9,437 nucleotides of DNA, taken from NCBI GenBank assembly GCA_036824265.1, contig DAITAL010000045.1, forward strand, positions 1 through 9,437, in the 5' to 3' direction. This DNA comes from JAAYZB01 sp937958685. Lineage in GTDB: Bacteria; Bacillota_I; Bacilli_A; Izemoplasmatales; Hujiaoplasmataceae. Both the position numbers and the translations under genes were made by a program. The notes under the pieces are model-generated. The model saw nothing but the letters and a program-made list of their open reading frames with translations. It ran no database searches and had not been told where the DNA came from. Below, piece by piece: positions 1-6,455 of the stretch (position 1 is its first letter; each line of letters starts with the position of its first letter).

Positions 1-1
1 T

Positions 2-75
2 GGACCCATAGCCAAGCGGTAAGGCAAGGGACTGCAACTCCCTCACCACCGGTTCAAATCCGGTTGGGTCCTCCA
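2..75 (+). tRNA. tRNA-Cys (anticodon GCA), CCA encoded
   Basis: A complete cloverleaf can be drawn. The 7-bp acceptor stem is 2-8 with 65-71. A short D stem pairs GCC 11-13 with GGC 23-25. The 5-bp anticodon stem is 27-31 with 39-43, with loop CUGCAAC and anticodon GCA at 34-36. The 5-bp T stem is 48-52 with 60-64 and carries the loop UUCAAAU. The discriminator base is U at 72, a known cysteine identity element, and the CCA end is encoded at 73-75. It decodes UGC and UGU. Nothing upstream is visible, so it may be the last member of a tRNA cluster. Confidence 0.97.
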
Positions 76-122
76 AAAAAATCTTGAATTGGTTCGATAA
101 AACGAGCTGTTTACATAAGTTC

Positions 123-144
123 ATGCCTATACAGGGCATTTTTT
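123..144 (+). terminator. Rho-independent terminator after tRNA-Cys
   Basis: ATGCC at 123-127 pairs with GGCAT at 135-139, with a possible extra T-G wobble (128/134) closing a 5-nt loop. A run of six T follows at 139-144. It lies about 50 nt after the tRNA and is the natural end of that transcript. The stem is short, but stem plus T-run is a good match to an intrinsic terminator. Confidence 0.7.
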
Positions 145-353
145 ATTATTTATATCTGAACAACAACTCAGTTCAAATTTGTTTATTGATCGGCAGAGAA
201 AAACATTAGTATACGCTACAAGCGATTGAACAGCACTCTCATCGTTTGTGTCATGCTAATAAAAAAGAGGATAAACACACATCTTACTTTAAAAGTGCAG
301 ACAGAATAGTTAACACTTAGTTCGGGGAATAGGCCAAACATGCGTTTTCAAAA
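145..353. other. AT-rich intergenic stretch, no gene seen
   Basis: This stretch is clearly more AT-rich than the genes around it, and all six frames are broken by stops. A 10-codon ORF at 340-372 (MRFQKKIFSY) lacks a convincing ribosome binding site and lies upstream of the padR promoter, so I do not call it. There is a small inverted repeat, TGAAC 157-161 with GTTCA 171-175, of no clear role. I see no tRNA, riboswitch or repeat array. It may hold an unrecognised small RNA or regulatory DNA for the downstream promoter. Confidence 0.5.
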
Positions 354-400
354 AAAAATATTTTCTTATTGACAACAATGTATGCCATACAGTATAATTA
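354..400 (+). promoter_or_regulatory. padR-HAAS promoter with UP-like element and internal palindrome
   Basis: The -35 is TTGACA (369-374) and the -10 is TATAAT (393-398), both full consensus, with an 18-nt spacer. Upstream, 354-364 reads AAAAATATTTT, which fits the distal UP-element core AAAWWTWTTTT, although it sits a few bases closer to the -35 than in the classic rrn arrangement. The spacer holds TGTATG-C-CATACA (379-391), a perfect palindrome with 6-nt arms and a 1-nt centre. PadR proteins are dimeric repressors that bind ATGT/ACAT-like dyads over their own promoters, so this is probably the autoregulatory operator. Promoter: seen. Operator assignment: inferred. Confidence 0.85.
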
Positions 401-415
401 CGTCGAGGTGGTAAA

Positions 416-763
416 ATGGAAGACATGACACTGGTGGAAAACCTGAAATCCGAACTAAGGCGGGGGACCCAGATTCTCGCTGTGCTCAATCAGCTCAAAA
501 GCGAGCAATACGGATATTCCCTATTGCAGTCGCTTGTGGATCAAGGCATCAATATCGAAGCGGGGACGCTTTATCCGCTGCTTCGGCGTCTGGAGTCGCA
601 AGGGCTCCTCAACAGCCAATGGGATACTTCGGAAACGCGTCCGCGCAAGTACTATGCCTTGAGCGAAGCCGGGGATGCGATCTACAAGCAATTGAGACGC
701 GAATGGAAAACGATTGTCAGGGAGATCTCATCCCTGCTGAAAGGAGAGGATCATGATGAATGA
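416..763 (+). CDS. PadR-family winged-helix transcriptional regulator
   Basis: This 115-aa protein is about the size of small (subfamily-2) PadR regulators. The N-terminal winged helix-turn-helix covers roughly residues 15-95, with the typical order: RGTQILAVLNQL (16-27), YGYSLLQ (32-38), the recognition helix in EAGTLYPLLRRLESQGLL (48-65), the wing with RPRKYYALSEAG (75-86), and a C-terminal helix for dimerisation. The start at 416 is chosen because GAGGTGG (405-411) lies just upstream; the next ATG (425) would be too far away. Its last 11 nt overlap the next gene, so the two are co-translated. Family knowledge says it should repress its own operon until a signal, or the membrane partner, relieves it. 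The signal is unknown. Confidence 0.93.
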   Translation: MEDMTLVENLKSELRRGTQILAVLNQLKSEQYGYSLLQSLVDQGINIEAGTLYPLLRRLESQGLLNSQWDTSETRPRKYYALSEAGDAIYKQLRREWKTIVREISSLLKGEDHDE

Positions 764-1772
764 CATGATCGACAGGTATGTTTATGCGGTAACAAAAAGA
801 TTGCCGGAAGACCAAAGGCTGGAGGTGGCCGCCGAACTCAAGGCCAACATCGACGACATGTTGCCAACAAATCCCACGAACGACGATATCAAAGCCGTCC
901 TTGTCAATCTGGGCGAGCCTCGTAAATTGGCGGCTGAGTACCGGGGCGACAAATCGGGCCTGATCGCCGCCGGGTGGATGGGCGATTATCTGATGGTTCT
1001 CAAGATCGTGCTCGTGATCTTCGGGGTCATCAGCCTCGTGTTCGCTTTGATCGATGCGCTCGTCAATCCCGAGGCCACGATCATCATCGGCATCATTTTC
1101 GAGACTTTCGCCAAAGTGATCTCCCAAGTGGTCTCCAGTTTGCTGTCGGGTTTTGCCATCGTGACACTCATCTTTGCGCTCATCAGCCGTTATGCGGACA
1201 AGTGTACTGGTGAAACCTTTGATCCGGAAAAACTGAGCGCGATGCCCAAGCCTATCGGCAAAAAGATCTCCAGAACCGGAGCTCTGGTCGAGTTGATCGT
1301 CGAAACCGTAATGAGCGTTGTGTTGATCTATCTGCTGTGGAACAATCAGACCTATCTAGTGTGGTACGATGAAGTCAACGGGTGGAACCATTCGCTGCCG
1401 ATGTTTGCGGCCGAGGTGCTGAAAACCTATATTCCCCTGTTCATCTTTTCCCTTGCCATGGCCTTCTCTCACACCGCGATCAAACTCGCAAAAGGGCAAT
1501 GGACGGTGCCTGTTGCCGGGGTGCACACCCTCTATCAACTCGTGTCCGCCGGGATCTTCCTTGGCTTCATCAATGACACCAGACTCATCAATCAAGCTTT
1601 CATCGCCGAAGCGGCCAGTTATTTCTCAGTGGCTGCCGCCACGATCACCGACGGCATCGCCAAGGGTGTTCTCGGCTTTTCAATCTTCATCGGCATCATC
1701 ATCGCGATCGACCTGATCGACACCTGGGTCAAAACCTTGAAGTCTGCGAAGACACCCATCGCCAAGCCTTGA
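753..1772 (+). CDS. HAAS-like domain multi-TM membrane protein, PadR partner
   Basis: This 339-aa protein has a soluble helical N-terminus (about 5-62) resembling the HAAS/DUF1700-type domain that accompanies PadR regulators: YVYAVTKRLPEDQRLEVAAEL (split at 9-19 and 20-29), then LGEPRKLAAEYR (53-64). About six hydrophobic segments follow, near 79-101, 126-146, 178-196, 224-242, 255-273 and 304-324, so it is an integral membrane protein with no catalytic motif I recognise. AAGGAGAGG (741-749) precedes two ATG codons (753, 756); either could be used. The 11-nt overlap with padR implies translational coupling. By analogy with PadR-HAAS pairs, the membrane protein may sense an envelope signal and modulate PadR through its N-terminal domain. 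Molecular function is unknown; the family assignment is by pattern only. Confidence 0.75.
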   Translation: MMNDMIDRYVYAVTKRLPEDQRLEVAAELKANIDDMLPTNPTNDDIKAVLVNLGEPRKLAAEYRGDKSGLIAAGWMGDYLMVLKIVLVIFGVISLVFALIDALVNPEATIIIGIIFETFAKVISQVVSSLLSGFAIVTLIFALISRYADKCTGETFDPEKLSAMPKPIGKKISRTGALVELIVETVMSVVLIYLLWNNQTYLVWYDEVNGWNHSLPMFAAEVLKTYIPLFIFSLAMAFSHTAIKLAKGQWTVPVAGVHTLYQLVSAGIFLGFINDTRLINQAFIAEAASYFSVAAATITDGIAKGVLGFSIFIGIIIAIDLIDTWVKTLKSAKTPIAKP

Positions 1773-1800
1773 CGATAAATATCGCCAACGTGCATATCTT

Positions 1801-1842
1801 TTGGGTATATCGCCCGGATTTGGTATAATGATCATAGAGGTG
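1801..1842 (+). promoter_or_regulatory. Extended -10 promoter and RBS of the flavodiiron gene
   Basis: TGGTATAAT (1821-1829) gives a consensus -10 with the TGn extension. The matching -35 position, 1801-1806 (TTGGGT, 17-nt spacer), is weak, as is usual for extended -10 promoters. The ribosome binding site is AGAGGTG (1836-1842), 6 nt before the ATG at 1849. An in-frame TTG at 1801 is excluded as a start because it lies at the -35 and the -10 box would fall inside the coding region. Confidence 0.7.
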
Positions 1843-1848
1843 AAAACA

Positions 1849-3057
1849 ATGCAACACAACACTTATGAACTCGTCAAAGACGTCTTTTGGGTTGGCGTCA
1901 ACGATTACGACTTGCGCGTATTCGACATCACGATGGCCACCAAATTCGGAACGACATACAACGCTTATCTCATCAAGGGCAGTGAGAAAACCGCCCTCAT
2001 CGACACGACCAAAGCCAATTTCGGCGATGACTTTCTGGCAAAAGTCGGCTCATTGACCGATTATGCCAAAATCGACTACCTGATCTTGAACCACACGGAA
2101 CCAGACCATTCCGGTTCCGTGATCAGGATCCTCGAGCAGAATCCGGACGTGACGATCATCGCCTCCGCGCCTGGGCTTGCCAATCTCAAGGAGATCCTCA
2201 ACCGCCCCTTCAAGAGCATCCGGGCCAAGGACGACCTTGTCATTTCCCTGGGAAACAAGACGCTGCAATTCATGATCCAGCCGCTTTTGCACTGGCCGGA
2301 CACGATGTTCACGTATTTACCCGAGGACAACATCCTGTTTACCTGCGACTTCTTTGGCGCCCATTATGCCTTCGAAGGTGTGCTGGCGAAGAATGTCCGC
2401 AACCGCGAGGACTTTCTCGAAGCCCTCAAGCATTACTTTGATTCGATCATGTCCCCGTTCAAGCCGAACGTGCTCATGGCGCTTGCCGCGATCCGGGGGA
2501 TGAACTTCCGCTACATCGCCACCAGCCACGGCCCGGTTCTCGACGAGACGGCGATCGAAGAGGCGAAAACCCTCTATTGCGGCTGGGCGGCCAAGCCGGA
2601 CAGATCCGGGCCAAAAAGCGTGGTCATCCCCTATGCGAGCGCCTATGGCTACACGAAGATCATGGCGGAGGCGATTGCGCTTGGAATCAGAGCCGAACTA
2701 GCCGACAAGGTTGATATCCTGATGTATGATGTCGTCACCACGCCGCTTGCGACGATCGTTGAGGCCATCGAAGCGGCAGATGCGTTCCTGATCGGCACGA
2801 CGACGATCCTCAGGGACGCGCCGAAACCGATCTGGGACATCCTATCCTCCATGAATCCCGAGATTCACGGCGGAAAGACGGCCGCCGCCTTTGGCTCCTA
2901 CGGCTGGAGCGGCGAAGCTGTCGGCAATATCTCCGACCGGCTGCGGCAACTGAAAATGCGCGTTGTCGATGGCTTGCGGATCAAGTTCAATCCTTCGGAA
3001 GCCCAACAAACCGAAGCGGAGGCCTTTGGCCGGATCTTTGCCAGCAAAATCCAGTGA
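1849..3057 (+). CDS. FprA-type flavodiiron protein (O2/NO reductase)
   Basis: At 402 aa this is the standard length of a class A flavodiiron protein: a metallo-beta-lactamase-like domain (about 1-250) fused to a flavodoxin domain (about 255-400). All diiron ligands are visible: H82-x-E84-x-D86-H87 in NHTEPDHSGS, H148 in LLHWPDTMFTY, D167 in TCDFFGAH, and H227 in ATSHGPV. The FMN phosphate loop is SAYGYTK (264-270), and SYGWSGEA (350-357) is the usual flavin-contact motif. These cytoplasmic enzymes reduce O2 to water and/or NO to N2O, taking electrons from rubredoxin or a related donor, and protect anaerobes. No rubredoxin is fused or adjacent, so the donor must be elsewhere. The gene has its own promoter and is convergent with def. 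Preference for O2 or NO cannot be read from the sequence. Confidence 0.95.
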   Translation: MQHNTYELVKDVFWVGVNDYDLRVFDITMATKFGTTYNAYLIKGSEKTALIDTTKANFGDDFLAKVGSLTDYAKIDYLILNHTEPDHSGSVIRILEQNPDVTIIASAPGLANLKEILNRPFKSIRAKDDLVISLGNKTLQFMIQPLLHWPDTMFTYLPEDNILFTCDFFGAHYAFEGVLAKNVRNREDFLEALKHYFDSIMSPFKPNVLMALAAIRGMNFRYIATSHGPVLDETAIEEAKTLYCGWAAKPDRSGPKSVVIPYASAYGYTKIMAEAIALGIRAELADKVDILMYDVVTTPLATIVEAIEAADAFLIGTTTILRDAPKPIWDILSSMNPEIHGGKTAAAFGSYGWSGEAVGNISDRLRQLKMRVVDGLRIKFNPSEAQQTEAEAFGRIFASKIQ

Positions 3058-3060
3058 CAT

Positions 3061-3100
3061 AATCAAAGAGCGAACCCTCAAGCGGTTCGCTCTTTGATTT
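3061..3100. terminator. Shared hairpin terminator between flavodiiron gene and def
   Basis: A perfect 16-bp inverted repeat: AATCAAAGAGCGAACC (3061-3076), 7-nt loop (3077-3083), then its complement (3084-3099). It starts 3 nt after the flavodiiron stop. The right arm lies inside the 3' end of def, encoding most of its last residues (I-K-E-R-T); the def stop (3080-3078) falls in the loop. T-tracts are poor on both sides, but the position and length of the stem make a bidirectional terminator or mRNA 3'-end stabiliser likely. Confidence 0.8.
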
Positions 3101-3662
3101 CATCTTGGAAAACGATCGGTTTCAGATTCGGGAGGCTCGGTTTCACCTTGTCGATGAAGAGTGTTCCCAGCAGATGGTCATACTCATGCTGGACGACGAT
3201 CCCGACATAACCGGAGAACTTGAGAAACGCCGGGCTGGCGTTGCCGCTGTCCAAATCGACGACATGCGCCTTGACTTTGATCCGGCTGGCACGGGGCACG
3301 AGACCGAGCGTATCCTGATCGACGGAAAGACAACCCTCGCCACCGGGAAGATAGGTCTGTTCTTCCGAAAAAGCGACGATCCGTGGATTGACGAGCGCAA
3401 ATGAGTGCAAGGTCGCTCCCGACTCGTCCCAGGTATGGACGCAGAACATCTTTTTGGCGATCGCAATCTGCGGCGCCGCCAAACCGACGGAAGGTCGCAA
3501 GCCGTACTTTTCGATCAATTCGGGATCCTGGCTGTTCTTGACGAAGGCCATCATGTCCCTCAAGGTTGCCAGGTCGTCGTTGCCAAGTGGCAGTTTGACC
3601 TCGGTGGCGCGTTTGCGAAGCAACGGATGGCCATCCTGGATTATATCTTTCATCAGCAGCAT
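3078..3662 (-). CDS. def: Peptide deformylase (type 2)
   Basis: This 194-aa enzyme removes the formyl group from the N-terminal Met of nascent proteins at the ribosome exit. The three signature motifs are present: GLAAPQ (60-65), EGCLS (109-113, Cys111 as metal ligand) and QHEYDH (158-163; H159 and H163 bind the metal, E160 is catalytic). The spacer NSQDPELIEKYGLRP (43-57) is typical of Gram-positive type-2 enzymes. I choose the ATG at 3662: the upstream in-frame TTG (3683) lies in the -10 box and the ATG at 3671 is too near the expected transcript start. GGGTGAT (3675-3669) is a plausible Shine-Dalgarno site. The usual partner fmt is not next to it. The 3' end runs into the shared hairpin. 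Confidence 0.95.
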   Translation of the reverse strand: MLLMKDIIQDGHPLLRKRATEVKLPLGNDDLATLRDMMAFVKNSQDPELIEKYGLRPSVGLAAPQIAIAKKMFCVHTWDESGATLHSFALVNPRIVAFSEEQTYLPGGEGCLSVDQDTLGLVPRASRIKVKAHVVDLDSGNASPAFLKFSGYVGIVVQHEYDHLLGTLFIDKVKPSLPNLKPIVFQDEIKERTA

Positions 3663-3682
3663 TTTGTGCATCACCCGCTTCA

Positions 3683-3711
3683 ATTATAGCAAAAAACGCG
3701 AAGATAGCCAA
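3683..3711 (-). promoter_or_regulatory. def promoter
   Basis: On the minus strand the -10 is a consensus TATAAT (3688-3683) and the -35 is TTGGCT (3711-3706), with a 17-nt spacer. The expected transcript start near 3676 leaves a 5' leader of only about 15 nt before the ATG at 3662. The -35 abuts and overlaps the promoter of the divergent debranching-enzyme gene. Confidence 0.75.
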
Positions 3712-3755
3712 GTCACATAACTTTCGTTGTGATAGAATTAGAGGGGAAGGAAGGG
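3710..3755 (+). promoter_or_regulatory. Extended -10 promoter and purine-rich RBS of the debranching gene
   Basis: TGATAGAAT (3730-3738) is a TGn-extended -10 with five of six consensus bases. The -35 position 3710-3715 (AAGTCA) is weak and lies on the def -35. A long purine run, GAGGGGAAGGAAGGG (3741-3755), follows and serves as ribosome binding site. It suits either ATG 3756 or ATG 3762. Confidence 0.55.
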
Positions 3756-5705
3756 ATGAAGATGGACTATCAGCTTGACAAGGACGCGCTCGCAGCCGCT
3801 CTGCCCGGCGACAACCGGGAATGGTTCATGCCCACCGGCACCGGGGGGTATGTTTCCGGGAGCTTGCTCCAGCCCTCATTCCGCAAGCAGCACGGGTTAT
3901 TGATCGCCTCGCGGAACCATCCGACGGACAGGGTGCTCTTGCTTGCGGGAATCGGGGTGGAAATCGTCGTCGGCGAGGCGCGCACGGATCTCGCAAGCAT
4001 CAGACCCGCCAAGTTTAGTTACCATTTTTACCCAACGTATGAATACGAGGTCGAAGGCATCCGGATCGTGATGCGGATCGCGCCTTACCATGGCCACGAT
4101 GTCGTCGCGATCGAATATGCGGTGACCACTTCCGGGATGCCGATCGAAATCAGGTTCCGCCCCCACTTCAACTTTCGTGACCACTGCCAGACGAACCAGG
4201 ACGACGGCAGCGGTTTTTCCACCGCCATCGAGGAGAAGGTCATCATCGTCCGACATCACGAATATCCCGAGAACAAACTCTATTTGCGCTATCCCGAAAG
4301 CATGATCGAGGATGCCGACCACACGCTGACGGATGTCTTCGACTACCGTCTCGACCAGGAATACGGAAACGATCATGAGGAACGTCATTACGCCCCTTAT
4401 GTCGCCTCAATCAAGATCGCGGCCAACGAAAGCAAGACTTTCGGTTTCGTCGCTTCCCTTGACGAACCCGTAAACACACCGGCAGCCGTCATCATCGAGA
4501 ATTACCGCGCCCACTGCGCTGATGTCATCAATCAGGCCGACTATCACGACCCCTTGGCGCAAACGCTTGTATTGGCCGCTGATAGTTTCATCGCCCACCG
4601 GGCAAGCGTCAATTCCACCACCGTCCTGGCAGGCTTGCCGTGGTTCACCGATTGGGGCCGCGATACAATGATCGCCTTCGAGGGTTTGTTTCTTGCGACC
4701 AGGCGGTATCCGGAAGGCAAGGCCGTTCTCGACACTTTCGCCAAATACGAGAAAAACGGCCTGATTCCGAACATGTTTCCCGAAACCGGCGGCGAACCGC
4801 TCTACAATACCGTCGACGCCTCCCTGTGGTTCATCCATGCGGCTACCAGATATTACCAGGCGACAGACGATCAGCTCTTCATGGAACGAACCCTCTTTCC
4901 CGTCATGCAACGGATCATCGCCAGTTATGCCGAGGGTACCGATCACGACATCAGAATGGCAACCGATAAATTGATCATGGCGGGATCGGGAACAGACCAA
5001 CTGACATGGATGGACGTCCGCATCGACGGTGTCCCAGTCACGCCAAGACACGGAAAACCGGTGGAAATCCAAGCGTTGTGGTATAACGCCCTCTCGTTGA
5101 TGGCCGTGCTTGCCAAGCGCTTCGCGCCGGATAACAACCTGTATCATCGATTGGCAAAACAGGTCAAAAAGAGTTTCCTGAGACGATTTTGGAACCGTAA
5201 GAAAAGTTGTTTGTATGACACGGTGGATCCCATGGATCCCTCGATCAGACCCAATCAGCTCTATGCCGTGGCGCTGCCATTTCCCCTACTTTCGGGCAAA
5301 CGGGCAAAAGCTGTCATGATGGTCGCCGCATTCGAACTTGAAGATGTCTATGGCATCAGGAGCCTCGCCTTGTCAGATAAGCGCTTCATCAAGGAATACG
5401 CGGGCAACCTGAAGAGCCGGGATGCTGCCTACCACATGGGCACGGCCTGGGGCTATCTCTTTGGCTGCTATCTCGAAGGCATGCTCAAAAACGGCGGCAA
5501 GCAGGCGCACCGCCTAGCAGGCGAAATCCTCAAGCGCATGGCGACGACCCTTGATGAAGGCTGTCTGGGAGGCTATGCGGAAATTTTCGACGGACTTCAA
5601 GGAACCGTCTCGAAAGGCTGTGCGACGCAGGCTTGGAGCATCGCCGAATTCTTGCGGATCTATACAACCTACGGGTATGACAAGGAGGTTTCGCATGCGT
5701 CTTGA
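3756..5705 (+). CDS. Glycogen debranching enzyme, amylo-alpha-1,6-glucosidase type
   Basis: This 649-aa protein fits the bacterial GDE family. The N-terminal beta-rich domain (about 15-235) includes REWFMPTGTGGYVSGS (21-36) and the C-terminal (alpha/alpha)6-barrel domain covers about 265-640. Typical barrel motifs are LPWFTDWGRDTMIAFEGL (294-311), NMFPETG (339-345), YNTVDASLWFIHA (350-362), TWMDVRIDG (417-425), GTAWGYLFG (562-570) and QAWSIAEFLR (625-634). Asp in WGRD and in TWMD are acidic candidates for the active site; I infer this from conservation. It hydrolyses alpha-1,6 branch stubs in glycogen after phosphorylase action. No signal peptide is seen, so it is cytoplasmic. A GTG at 3729 is in frame but lies in the promoter. 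No other glycogen gene is nearby, and the gene overlaps rsuA by 11 nt. Confidence 0.92.
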   Translation: MKMDYQLDKDALAAALPGDNREWFMPTGTGGYVSGSLLQPSFRKQHGLLIASRNHPTDRVLLLAGIGVEIVVGEARTDLASIRPAKFSYHFYPTYEYEVEGIRIVMRIAPYHGHDVVAIEYAVTTSGMPIEIRFRPHFNFRDHCQTNQDDGSGFSTAIEEKVIIVRHHEYPENKLYLRYPESMIEDADHTLTDVFDYRLDQEYGNDHEERHYAPYVASIKIAANESKTFGFVASLDEPVNTPAAVIIENYRAHCADVINQADYHDPLAQTLVLAADSFIAHRASVNSTTVLAGLPWFTDWGRDTMIAFEGLFLATRRYPEGKAVLDTFAKYEKNGLIPNMFPETGGEPLYNTVDASLWFIHAATRYYQATDDQLFMERTLFPVMQRIIASYAEGTDHDIRMATDKLIMAGSGTDQLTWMDVRIDGVPVTPRHGKPVEIQALWYNALSLMAVLAKRFAPDNNLYHRLAKQVKKSFLRRFWNRKKSCLYDTVDPMDPSIRPNQLYAVALPFPLLSGKRAKAVMMVAAFELEDVYGIRSLALSDKRFIKEYAGNLKSRDAAYHMGTAWGYLFGCYLEGMLKNGGKQAHRLAGEILKRMATTLDEGCLGGYAEIFDGLQGTVSKGCATQAWSIAEFLRIYTTYGYDKEVSHAS

Positions 5706-6411
5706 CAAACTGCTTGCCAATCTGCAATACGGAAGCCGCAAGGAAGTCGGTTGCCTGATCGCCAAGGGGCGGGTGGCTGTCAACGCCAAGACAGTGATCG
5801 ACCCCGCTGTCCATATCGATCCGCAAAGCGACGTGGTCACCGTCGACGGAGAGCTTGTCTATTACGAGGAAAGCATCGTGCTGATGCTCAACAAACCCGC
5901 AGGTGTCATCTCGTCGACCGACGAACCGGGCGACATCACCGCCATCGAACTTCTCAAACCCCCCTTCAACCGCTTCCGTTTCCAGATTGCCGGCCGGCTT
6001 GACCGGGACGCCACCGGTCTCTTGCTGTTGTCGACAAACGGCGAGCTGACACACCGGATCATCACGCCCAAGAAAGAGATCCGGAAGCAGTACCTCGTCT
6101 ACTTGGAGACGCCCTTGGACGATCATGCGAAACGTGAGCTGGAAGCGGGCGTCTCGATTCCCACCGCCGACGGCAAGGAATACCGCACCCGGCCCGCAGA
6201 AGTCGCGATTCTCGCGCCGGGAGTCTGCCAAGTGACGATCTGCGAGGGCAAATACCACCAGGTCAAACTGATGCTTAGGGCTGTAGGCAACCGCGTCACG
6301 GTCTTGAAACGAACGGCGATCGGCGGACTAGAACTAGACCCGGCGCTTGCCCCCGGCGAGTATCGGAAACTGTCAGAAGCGGAGATCGCGCGGATATTTG
6401 GCAAAGACTGA
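5695..6411 (+). CDS. rsuA: RsuA-like 16S rRNA pseudouridine synthase
   Basis: This 238-aa protein has an N-terminal S4 RNA-binding domain (about 1-48) and an RsuA/RluB-type synthase domain. The catalytic motif GRLDRDATGLLLL (100-112) contains Asp103. The C-terminal signature CEGKYHQVKLMLRAVGNRV (183-201) and IGGLELD...LAPGEYRKL (209-226) resemble RsuA, which makes pseudouridine 516 in 16S rRNA, more than RluB. The usual KRMF in this motif is KLML here. The start at 5695 is supported by a near-perfect AAGGAGGT (5682-5689), 5 nt upstream; longer in-frame starts lack such a site. It overlaps the debranching gene by 11 nt and so is probably coupled to it. RluB or another uridine target remains possible. 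Confidence 0.88.
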   Translation: MRLDKLLANLQYGSRKEVGCLIAKGRVAVNAKTVIDPAVHIDPQSDVVTVDGELVYYEESIVLMLNKPAGVISSTDEPGDITAIELLKPPFNRFRFQIAGRLDRDATGLLLLSTNGELTHRIITPKKEIRKQYLVYLETPLDDHAKRELEAGVSIPTADGKEYRTRPAEVAILAPGVCQVTICEGKYHQVKLMLRAVGNRVTVLKRTAIGGLELDPALAPGEYRKLSEAEIARIFGKD

Positions 6412-6430
6412 CGCATTTTGCCGCATGTTG

Positions 6431-6452
6431 TGCTATAATCAAGCAAGGTGAG
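6431..6452 (+). promoter_or_regulatory. Extended -10 promoter and RBS of ylbF-ylbG
   Basis: TGCTATAAT (6431-6439) is a consensus -10 with the TGn extension; no good -35 is visible at 16-18 nt spacing. The ribosome binding site AAGGTGAG (6445-6452) precedes ATG 6456, and its core AAGGTG ends 5 nt before the start. The leader is short and contains no visible structure. Confidence 0.65.
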
Positions 6453-6455
6453 TTC

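Noticed and set aside
48..75. tRNA-Cys 3' end as a phage or island attachment site
   Set aside because: I found no second copy of the tRNA 3' end in the window and no integrase gene.
340..372. Ten-codon ORF (MRFQKKIFSY) as a leader peptide
   Set aside because: It ends within the -35 of the padR promoter, so it would not be on that transcript, and no convincing ribosome binding site precedes it.
1773..1784. CGATAAATATCG palindrome as a terminator after the membrane gene
   Set aside because: The arms are only 5 bp and AT-rich, the loop is 2 nt, and no T-run follows.
1801..1848. TTG start at 1801 extending the flavodiiron protein by 16 residues
   Set aside because: The extension would contain the -10 box (1824-1829) and the ribosome binding site, and family members begin near the ATG at 1849.
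4407..5147. 246-codon minus-strand open frame across the debranching gene
   Set aside because: It is antisense to the conserved barrel domain, has no ribosome binding site or recognisable motif, and reflects coding bias only.
5530..6258. 242-codon minus-strand open frame across rsuA
   Set aside because: It lies antisense to the S4 and synthase domains and has no independent support.
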